From NCBI GenBank assembly GCA_014859215.1, contig JACUUS010000052.1, positions 1-13,356 of the forward strand: a DNA stretch of 13,356 nucleotides. Direction: 5' to 3'. Shown piece after piece: positions 6,459 to 12,353 of the stretch. A program made the translations under genes and the position numbers. The notes under the pieces were generated by a model. It made no database searches. It was not told the origin of the DNA and saw only the letters and a list, made by a program, of their open reading frames with translations. Position 1 is the first letter of the stretch; each line of letters starts with the position of its first letter. Origin of the DNA: Dehalococcoidia bacterium (lineage in GTDB: Bacteria > Chloroflexota > Dehalococcoidia > SZUA-161).

Positions 6459-7622
6459 TCAGATTCTGAAGATCATATTGCAGACCACTGCCAGGTCGGC
6501 GCCGAGCGTGTCCGTCATGCCGATTCTGGCACCGTGGACCTGTCTCTCGGCGGCTTCACCCCTTAGCTGCTTGGCGATCTCGTAGACCTGCGCCGCGCCT
6601 GTCGCACCGATAGGATGACCACGTGCTTTGAGTCCGCCGGAGGGATTGATCGGCTTCTTGCCGCCAATTTGGGTGTCTCCTCTTTCCACGGCCCTGCTTC
6701 CCTCGCCGAAATCAAAAAAGCCCAGGCTTTCCGAGGCCGCGATTTCGGCAATTGTGAAGCAGTCATGGAGCTCGCAAATATCTATATCTTCCGGTTTCAG
6801 ACCGGCCATTGCATATGCCTGTTTCGCGGAGTACTCGCGCGCCCTTATCCGCGTTATGTCCTTCTGGTTTGCCAGCGGCGGGGCCGAGCACTGGCCGACA
6901 CCGGCTACGTACACCGGCTTGCTGGTGAGCTTCTTCGCCTTCTCCGCCGAAGCGAGCACTACGGCGGCGGCTCCATCCGAGAAGGGACAGCAATCGAATA
7001 GCTGTAACGGATCGGCGATCATGGCGCTGTTAAACACGGTGTCTATCGTAATCTCTTTTCTGAAGTGGGCCTTGGGATGGTGGAGCCCGTTGCGATGGTT
7101 CTTGACGGCCACGAGAGCCATCTGTTCCTTCAATTTTCTAAGAGGGATATCGTATTTTTTCGCGTAAAGATGGGCCATCATCGCGAATACACCGGGGAAG
7201 GTTATGCCGGTCGGAGCTTCGTAGCGGCTGTCCGCGCCCATAGCAAAAGTACGGGTCGCGTATGGTGTTCCCATGGCCAGCGCTTTTTCGGTGCCGCCGG
7301 CGAGAACGATGTCGTACATCCCGGAGGCTACCCATATGAAGGCATCCCTGATAGCCACTGAACCCGACGCGCATGCGCCCTCGAACCTTGTTGTGGGAAT
7401 ATATGGTATACCGATGTCGGCGGCGGCAAAAGCCGACAGTGTAACCTGCCCCTCTTCGAAGCCGCCGAATACGTTGCCCAGAAACAGGGCCTGGATGTCC
7501 CCGGGCTGGATATTGGACTCCTGTATTGCTTCCATGGCTGCTTCCGAGAAAAGCTCGACGTTGCTCTTTTCGGAGAGCCCGAACTTGGTCATTCCGACCC
7601 CGACTACTGCTACTTCTCTCAA
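6459..7622 (-). CDS. SCP-x-like thiolase B (acetyl-CoA acetyltransferase family)
   Basis: A 387-residue thiolase-superfamily enzyme of the SCP-x/lipid-transfer-protein type, which makes or breaks a C-C bond between acyl-CoAs. The nucleophilic Cys is Cys84 in EGACASGSVAIRD. The second catalytic block is ELHDCFTIAE (His286, Cys288), and the third is NPSGGLKARGHPIGATG (His336). A TTG start is the best choice: AGGAG at 7630-7634 is seven bases upstream, and REVAVVGVGMTKFG is the usual family beginning. It lies 14 bases after the first DUF35 gene and 16 before the second. Compared with thiolase A it lacks an insertion of roughly 30 residues around residue 200. All catalytic residues are present, so it should be active. 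Direction (biosynthetic or degradative) and chain length cannot be read from sequence. Confidence 0.9.
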   Translation of the reverse strand: MREVAVVGVGMTKFGLSEKSNVELFSEAAMEAIQESNIQPGDIQALFLGNVFGGFEEGQVTLSAFAAADIGIPYIPTTRFEGACASGSVAIRDAFIWVASGMYDIVLAGGTEKALAMGTPYATRTFAMGADSRYEAPTGITFPGVFAMMAHLYAKKYDIPLRKLKEQMALVAVKNHRNGLHHPKAHFRKEITIDTVFNSAMIADPLQLFDCCPFSDGAAAVVLASAEKAKKLTSKPVYVAGVGQCSAPPLANQKDITRIRAREYSAKQAYAMAGLKPEDIDICELHDCFTIAEIAASESLGFFDFGEGSRAVERGDTQIGGKKPINPSGGLKARGHPIGATGAAQVYEIAKQLRGEAAERQVHGARIGMTDTLGADLAVVCNMIFRI

Positions 7623-7636
7623 CGTCTTGCTCCTTG

Positions 7637-8053
7637 CTACTTGCTGGCCTTGAAGGCAAGAAAACAGCGCTTGTCTTCCTTCTGATCCATGAACTGGACC
7701 GTCATCGGGGTGCCCACTCTTATCGTCTCGGGTTTCCTGGCATCAACGCCCAGTATCCTGCCGCTTACCTTGGGTCCCTCGTCCAGTTGCACGATGCCGA
7801 CCACATAAGGATTGTCCCTGCTGTAGCCTTCCTCGATCGTGCAAGAAGGACCAACCGAGATTGCTGTGAAGGCAGCCAATTTCCCGTTTCCTTTAACCTC
7901 CGTCCATTCCATCTCAGTCCCGAAACATTTGCTGCATATAGGGTGCGGGGGTAAGTACAGCGCCCGGCAGCTCTTGCACCTCGAAGCCATGAGTTTCTTC
8001 TCAGCGAGAAAACCGTAAAAGGAGGCGCTGCTAAAATCTCTTTGCTCAGTCAA
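7637..8053 (-). CDS. DUF35 Zn-ribbon/OB-fold protein, thiolase partner A
   Basis: A 138-residue protein with a zinc ribbon (CKSC and CSKC, Cys26, Cys29, Cys40, Cys43) followed by an OB-fold containing FTAISVGPSCTIEEGYSRDNPYVVGIVQLDEGP. I use the TTG at 8051-8053 as the start. AGGAGGT at 8060-8066 sits six bases upstream, and the TTG comes four bases after the TAA of thiolase A. A longer reading from ATG 8086 would run into thiolase A and ignore the strong ribosome site. DUF35 proteins are known partners of SCP-x-like thiolases, and the spacing here implies co-translation with thiolase A. It has a longer loop (GPSCTIEEGYSRDN) than its paralogue at 6038-6442, so the two are not recent identical copies. 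Confidence 0.87.
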   Translation of the reverse strand: MTEQRDFSSASFYGFLAEKKLMASRCKSCRALYLPPHPICSKCFGTEMEWTEVKGNGKLAAFTAISVGPSCTIEEGYSRDNPYVVGIVQLDEGPKVSGRILGVDARKPETIRVGTPMTVQFMDQKEDKRCFLAFKASK

Positions 8054-8057
8054 GGAA

Positions 8058-9326
8058 TTACCTCCTGCCAAAAATATGGACAACACAGGTGCCGCCGGTG
8101 GCCCCTACGTTGTGGGTCAATGCAAGATTTACATCCTTTTGCACCTGCCGTGCTCCGGCTTCTTTTCTCATCTGGTGCCAGATTTCCACAACCTGGCCTA
8201 TACCGGAAGCCCCAACGGGATGGCCTTTTGACTTGAGTCCGCCGGAAGTATTGATGGGCTTTGAGCCGTCTCGGGCTGTGAGCCCTGCCTCTGTCGCCTT
8301 ATAAGCCTCCCCGGGTTTGAAGAACCCAAGGTCTTCGATTGCAACGAGCTCGGCGATTGTGAAACAGTCATGGACCTCGGCGATTGCGATGTCCTCCGGC
8401 TCAACGCCCGCCATGTCATAGGCCTCTCTCGCCGCAGTTCTGGCTGCCAGGATCGTAGTCAGGTCTTGCCTCTCGTGCAGGGCGTGATCACTTCCCTGAC
8501 CTGTTCCCAGGATCTGTATCGGGTCGTGACAGAAGTCCTTTGCGATATCTTCGGCGACCAGCAAGGCACAGGCGGCTCCATCTGTGATGGGAGAGCAGTC
8601 AAAGAGCCTCATAGGCCAGGCTACGATCGGGTTAGCCTTGGAGTCTTTCAGGAAGTCGATCTCGTTCCGCCAGTCGGGAACGGCTTCACCTTTTTGCTTT
8701 GCCTTCTCGATCCTCGAATCCATCAGGTCCCGAATCGACTTGTTGAATTGGGCTTTGGGGTTCAGCGCACCGTTCCTGTGGTTTTTGATGCCTACTTTCA
8801 TGAAGTGTTCCACTGAAGCGCCATACTTGGCCATATAGGCTGTAGCCATCGCCGCATAAAGCCCGGGGAAAGTGAACCCGCAAGAGCCTTCGTACAGCGT
8901 ATCGCTCGCGGCAGCGAGCGTGTCCGTTACTCTCTCGGTCGGGAGGTTCGTCATTTTCTCTGTTCCGCCTACGAGCACGATGTCGTAGATACCGGAAGCT
9001 ATCGCAATAATCCCCTCGCGCAGAGCGACACCGCCGCTGCTACAGGCGTCCTCTACTCTTGTTGCCGGTTTGGGCACAAGCCCGACCCAGTCAGCCACTA
9101 TTGGCGCAATGTGTCCCTGACCCTCAAAGAGGTCGCTTGAGAAATTACCTACGTACAGGGCCTGTATGTCTCCGGTTTCGATACCCTTGTCCACTGACTT
9201 GACCATCGCGTGAAAAGCCTCGACGAAGAGGTCACGGCTGGTTTTGTCGGGAAATGCTCCGAATCTGGACATCCCAGCCCCCACCAGAGCCACCCCCCTC
9301 CCCAGTTTAGGTGCCCTAGGGCTCAT
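8058..9326 (-). CDS. SCP-x-like thiolase A (acetyl-CoA acetyltransferase family)
   Basis: A 422-residue thiolase of the SCP-x/lipid-transfer type. The catalytic Cys is Cys95 in VEDACSSGGVALRE. VHDCFTIAE holds His319 and Cys321, and NTSGGLKSKGHPVGASG holds His369. A charged insertion at about 200-232 is absent from thiolase B and may alter the acyl pocket or the subunit interface. The ATG start follows GGAGG by four bases. The last codons, AGG AGG TAA, double as the ribosome site of the downstream DUF35 gene, tying the two translationally. The gene comes 48 bases after the core methionine synthase. The fold is shared with archaeal acetoacetyl-CoA thiolases that channel to HMG-CoA synthase, but no HMG-CoA synthase is seen here. 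Beta-oxidation or a specialised acyl condensation is equally possible. Confidence 0.9.
   Translation of the reverse strand: MSPRAPKLGRGVALVGAGMSRFGAFPDKTSRDLFVEAFHAMVKSVDKGIETGDIQALYVGNFSSDLFEGQGHIAPIVADWVGLVPKPATRVEDACSSGGVALREGIIAIASGIYDIVLVGGTEKMTNLPTERVTDTLAAASDTLYEGSCGFTFPGLYAAMATAYMAKYGASVEHFMKVGIKNHRNGALNPKAQFNKSIRDLMDSRIEKAKQKGEAVPDWRNEIDFLKDSKANPIVAWPMRLFDCSPITDGAACALLVAEDIAKDFCHDPIQILGTGQGSDHALHERQDLTTILAARTAAREAYDMAGVEPEDIAIAEVHDCFTIAELVAIEDLGFFKPGEAYKATEAGLTARDGSKPINTSGGLKSKGHPVGASGIGQVVEIWHQMRKEAGARQVQKDVNLALTHNVGATGGTCVVHIFGRR
8060..8066 (-). promoter_or_regulatory. Strong Shine-Dalgarno that sets the TTG start of DUF35 partner A
   Basis: AGGAGGT formed by the final two Arg codons and stop of thiolase A lies six bases before TTG 8051-8053. 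It decides the start in favour of TTG over the upstream ATG at 8086. Confidence 0.75.
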
Positions 9327-9352
9327 GATTCCTCCTTAGCGAATTCGAGTCA

Positions 9353-9373
9353 GCAGCCCGCTTGCGGGCCTGC
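9353..9373 (-). other. GC-rich hairpin in the spacer before thiolase A
   Basis: GCAGCCCG and CGGGCCTGC face each other around a CTTG loop, giving an 8-bp stem with one bulged base, just after the core methionine synthase stop (9375-9377) and before thiolase A. No T-run follows on the transcribed side, so full termination is unlikely. It may stabilise the upstream mRNA or lower read-through between the salvage and thiolase parts. Confidence 0.45.
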
Positions 9374-9374
9374 A

Positions 9375-10409
9375 TCAATTCCGGACAGAGCCTTGCCTGA
9401 ATCCGGCCGATACCTCAGCCGTAATTCTCAAGGCCTTTTCCGCTTCCTCAACTGACAACGAGCCGAGCCCGCAACTCGGGGTGATCAGGCAGCGGGAGTT
9501 CAGAAGTCCCCGGCTCACGCCTTTTGCGGCCAGAGACTTCATCATGTCTCCGAGGCGTTCCAGGAGACTGGCGGCGCTTTCCCTCGCAAGGGCGGGCGCT
9601 TCTGTGGGGACAACACCCCACGCGATAATCCCCCCCCGCCGTAGAAAATCCTCCACTTCTGAGGCATACAGGCTCAGTGTTTCGCCGTAGTTGTAGGCAT
9701 CCAGACTCAGAATATCGATTGAAGTACGCAGGAGAGTCGACCAGTCGGTGTTTCCACAGCAATGGATCGCTCTGAGCCCTGAAATTCCGCCCAGGACTTC
9801 TTCGAGCAATACCACAACGCGCTCTTGCGAGAGCGGTATGAAAGCGGAACCCAGTGATGCCAAATAAGGTTCGTCCACAGAGATTATGGGGTTCTTCGAG
9901 ACAGATCTGAGCGTTCTTTCTTGCCAGGCGGCCTTAAGGCGAAGGTGTTTAGCAACAGCATCCGAGAGAGCATCATCGTAGAGCAGAGGGCGCCTGTCCT
10001 GGTCCGTTATCGCCAATCCGAAGCTGACTGGCCCGGTGATCTGTCCCTTAACAGCCTTGCGGTGGTCGTGGGCTCTGTCCAGGAAGACATGCAGTCCGCG
10101 AGCATTCTCATAGCTGACTGGCCTGACGTCGGCCCGGTTTTCCAGGTAGTCCGCATACAGTCTCTCGAGACCGCCGTTCAAGTCCTGTGCGCGGTCCACC
10201 CAGATACGGTCCTCTTCGACCTTGATTCCGGGGAAGTCCTCGCTGAACTGGACATACATATTCTCCAGAAAGGACCTTCTCGGAAGTTGAGGCCAGGCAG
10301 GAATATCAGGGAGGTTATCAAGGACTGCGGAACAAGCTTCCTCGGGGTTGATGTGGGGCATGCTGCCTATCGCAGTCGCCAGGCCGTTTGGTTCGAACTC
10401 TTTCCTCAT
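9375..10409 (-). CDS. Core methionine synthase (MetE C-terminal-domain type, folate-independent)
   Basis: A 344-residue stand-alone version of the cobalamin-independent methionine synthase catalytic barrel (UROD/MetE-like TIM barrel), without the MetE N-terminal half. Visible marks are ATAIGSMPH (11-19), KGQITGPVSFG (121-131), VDEP (178-181), the zinc-site RAIHCCGN (His216, Cys218) and TPSCGLG (Cys313). The third MetE ligand region reads ILSLDAY, with Asp237 where MetE has Glu. Such proteins methylate homocysteine with a methyl-corrinoid donor rather than methyl-tetrahydrofolate; a core-MetE of Dehalococcoides was characterised in this role. I chose ATG 10407-10409 because it overlaps the mtnP stop as ATGA (10406-10409) and the family sequence begins there. 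A longer frame to 10514 only reads through mtnP. The neighbours mtnP, mtnA, ahcY and metK fit homocysteine remethylation. Confidence 0.82.
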   Translation of the reverse strand: MRKEFEPNGLATAIGSMPHINPEEACSAVLDNLPDIPAWPQLPRRSFLENMYVQFSEDFPGIKVEEDRIWVDRAQDLNGGLERLYADYLENRADVRPVSYENARGLHVFLDRAHDHRKAVKGQITGPVSFGLAITDQDRRPLLYDDALSDAVAKHLRLKAAWQERTLRSVSKNPIISVDEPYLASLGSAFIPLSQERVVVLLEEVLGGISGLRAIHCCGNTDWSTLLRTSIDILSLDAYNYGETLSLYASEVEDFLRRGGIIAWGVVPTEAPALARESAASLLERLGDMMKSLAAKGVSRGLLNSRCLITPSCGLGSLSVEEAEKALRITAEVSAGFRQGSVRN

Positions 10410-11281
10410 TCCAGGTATTTTCCTATCAGCAGGGCAAGCTCCTCCTTCTTCTGAGGCGGGATCAGGTCTCTCGCCGTTATGATAGCATCTTTGAGGGTGG
10501 TCGGGCAACTGCACTCACGTATTCTTGGAAGCTGGCCGCTCGTCTTCTTCACAATCTCTTTCGCTGCATCTACTGTCCGGATAAGGTTGGCTATGACCAT
10601 CTCTATATTCACGGATTCGTGCACCTCGTGCCAGCAGTCATAATCCGTGACACACGCGATCGTTGCGTAGCAGATTTCCGCTTCCCGGGCAAGTTTGGCC
10701 TCGGGCAGGGCGGTCATCCCGATAATGCTCGCTCCCCAGGACTTGTAGAGGTTTGACTCCGCCTTTGTGGAAAACAGAGGGCCTTCCATCGCGATATAGG
10801 TTCCGTTCGGGTGGACCCTGGGCACCTGAGATCCTCCATGGTAGTATCCTGCCTGGTAGAGAAGCGATCTCAGCACCGGGCAGAAGGGCTCGGCGAAGGT
10901 GCAATGCACCACGATTCCCTGGCCGAAGAAGCTGCCGACACGGCCTTTCGTGCGATCGATGATCTGGTCCGGGATGACGATGTCAAGGGGTTGAATGTCC
11001 TCCCTCAGGCTGCCTACGGCGCTCACCGAGATGATGTACTGCACGCCCATCGATTTGAATGCCCATATATTTGCTCGCGAGGGCACTTCGGACGGCATAA
11101 TTCGATGGCCCCGACCGTGCCTCGGGAGGAAGGCCGTCCTGACCCCGTCCAGGCTGCCCACAACAAACCTGTCACTGGGGTCCCCAAAGGGTGTCTTGAT
11201 TGCCACTTCTTCGACGTTAGTTAACCCCTCAATCTCGTACAGTCCACTTCCTCCAATTACGCCAAGCTTAACCTCAGCCAT
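10406..11281 (-). CDS. mtnP: S-methyl-5'-thioadenosine phosphorylase
   Basis: Splits methylthioadenosine with phosphate into adenine and 5-methylthioribose-1-phosphate, the first step of methionine salvage. The 291-residue product is a trimeric-type purine nucleoside phosphorylase-fold protein. It shows GVIGGSGLY (residues 7-15), the phosphate-binding PRHGRGHR (53-60), SAVGSL (88-92), MEGPLFSTKAES (165-176), IIGMT (186-190) and TDYDCWH (212-218). The last block, with Asp residues contacting the purine 6-amino group, favours MTA/adenosine over guanosine. I set the start at ATG 11281, four bases after AAGGAGGT. The 18-codon longer reading lacks a ribosome site and homology. It follows mtnA by 19 bases, and its stop overlaps the core methionine synthase start by four bases. 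The 6-oxopurine-specific relative is the main alternative. Confidence 0.93.
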   Translation of the reverse strand: MAEVKLGVIGGSGLYEIEGLTNVEEVAIKTPFGDPSDRFVVGSLDGVRTAFLPRHGRGHRIMPSEVPSRANIWAFKSMGVQYIISVSAVGSLREDIQPLDIVIPDQIIDRTKGRVGSFFGQGIVVHCTFAEPFCPVLRSLLYQAGYYHGGSQVPRVHPNGTYIAMEGPLFSTKAESNLYKSWGASIIGMTALPEAKLAREAEICYATIACVTDYDCWHEVHESVNIEMVIANLIRTVDAAKEIVKKTSGQLPRIRECSCPTTLKDAIITARDLIPPQKKEELALLIGKYLE

Positions 11282-11285
11282 CAAG

Positions 11286-11293
11286 ACCTCCTT
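11286..11293 (-). promoter_or_regulatory. Shine-Dalgarno AAGGAGGT that sets the mtnP start
   Basis: AAGGAGGT lies four bases before ATG 11279-11281, within the 19-base mtnA-mtnP gap. It favours this start over the upstream ATG at 11335 inside mtnA. Confidence 0.7.
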
Positions 11294-11300
11294 TACTTCT

Positions 11301-12332
11301 TCACTGTGATTGCACGAGCTCCCGCAGTGTTTCAATGTAAGGTTCCCGTACCGCTCCCCTTTCAGTGATTATCCTGGAAACATAGCAGTGCGGCGTTACG
11401 TCAAACGCTGGATTGGCCGCTTTCACGCCTTCAGGCGCGATCCTCTTTCCGTGCAGGTGGGTTACTTCCCCGGGGTCCCGTTCCTCGATCGGAATACTGT
11501 CTCCCGAGGGTGTCGACAAATCGATGGTGCTTGTTGGAGCGGCTACAAAGAAGGGGATGGCGTTTTCGGCTGCAAGGACGGCCAGGCTGTAAGTGCCGAT
11601 CTTGTTCGCCACGTCTCCATTGGCCGCGATACGGTCCGCGCCTACTATCACGCAATCTATCAGGCCTCTTTTCATGACGGAGCCGGCCATACTATCTGTA
11701 ATCAGCGTTACGGGTATATCTTCCCTGGTAAGCTCCCAGGCAGTCAGCCTGGCGCCCTGGAGCAGGGGCCTCGTCTCAGTAGCATATACCTCGATTCCCT
11801 TGCCCTGTCTTCTGGCTGTCTTGATGACTCCGAGCGCAGTCCCGTTTCCTCCTGTGGCAAGCGATCCCGCGTTGCAGTGAGTAAGGATCGTGGTTCCCTT
11901 GCGGACAAACTCAGCGCCGTACTCGCCAAGTGCCCTGTCTGCCTCCTCGTTTTCCGCCTCTATGCGGCGTGCTTCCCCGACGAGGCTTCCCTTCACATCT
12001 GTAATGTCACCCGGTTCTCGTGCTTTACGGTTCATCCTCTCCAGCGCCCAGAACAGATTGACAGCGGTCGGGCGCGAACCGGCAAGCGTTTCATTAACCG
12101 TATCCAGTTTGCCCAGAAACTCTTCCCTGGAGCCTGCATGGATGCTCAACGCGCCCAGGGCGAACCCGTAAGCAGCGGCTACGCCTATCAGCGGCGCTCC
12201 GCGAATACTCAGTCGCCTAATTGCTTCAGCCACCTCGCGGTAATCGTGAAGTTCGAGATAGACTTCGGCTGCGGGCAGCTTTGTCTGGTCTATGATCCGG
12301 ATCCTGTCTCCCAGCCATTCCAGAGGTTTCAT
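11301..12332 (-). CDS. mtnA: 5-methylthioribose-1-phosphate isomerase
   Basis: Converts methylthioribose-1-phosphate to methylthioribulose-1-phosphate. The 343-residue product belongs to the eIF2B-alpha/beta/delta-like fold. Key blocks are RGAP (44-47), the catalytic Cys153 in THCNAGSLATGGNGTALG (151-168), ATETRPLLQGARLTAWEL (184-201), and the catalytic Asp232 in GADRIAANGDVANKIGT (231-247). Cys and Asp together separate MtnA from the regulatory eIF2B subunits. The frame also opens at a GTG six bases earlier (12338), but MKPLEW is the usual family beginning and AGAAG sits eight bases before ATG 12332. It follows the adenine deaminase stop by 21 bases and precedes mtnP. A ribose-1,5-bisphosphate isomerase is the main alternative; the adjacent mtnP makes MtnA far likelier. 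Confidence 0.94.
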   Translation of the reverse strand: MKPLEWLGDRIRIIDQTKLPAAEVYLELHDYREVAEAIRRLSIRGAPLIGVAAAYGFALGALSIHAGSREEFLGKLDTVNETLAGSRPTAVNLFWALERMNRKAREPGDITDVKGSLVGEARRIEAENEEADRALGEYGAEFVRKGTTILTHCNAGSLATGGNGTALGVIKTARRQGKGIEVYATETRPLLQGARLTAWELTREDIPVTLITDSMAGSVMKRGLIDCVIVGADRIAANGDVANKIGTYSLAVLAAENAIPFFVAAPTSTIDLSTPSGDSIPIEERDPGEVTHLHGKRIAPEGVKAANPAFDVTPHCYVSRIITERGAVREPYIETLRELVQSQ

Positions 12333-12353
12333 GACCACATCTTCTTTCCGGGG

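Noticed and set aside
8054..8086. ATG start at 8086 for the first DUF35 gene
   Set aside because: It would overlap the end of thiolase A by 29 bases; the TTG at 8053 has a strong AGGAGGT six bases upstream.
9353..9373. Intrinsic transcription terminator
   Set aside because: The hairpin is followed by GACTCGAATTCG on the transcribed side rather than a U-rich tract, so I list it only as a hairpin.
10410..10514. 35-codon N-terminal extension of the core methionine synthase frame
   Set aside because: It lies within mtnP coding sequence and has no family similarity; the ATGA overlap at 10406-10409 gives a better start.
11282..11335. 18-codon extension of mtnP from ATG 11335
   Set aside because: It runs into mtnA and lacks a ribosome site, while ATG 11281 follows AAGGAGGT and begins with the family sequence.
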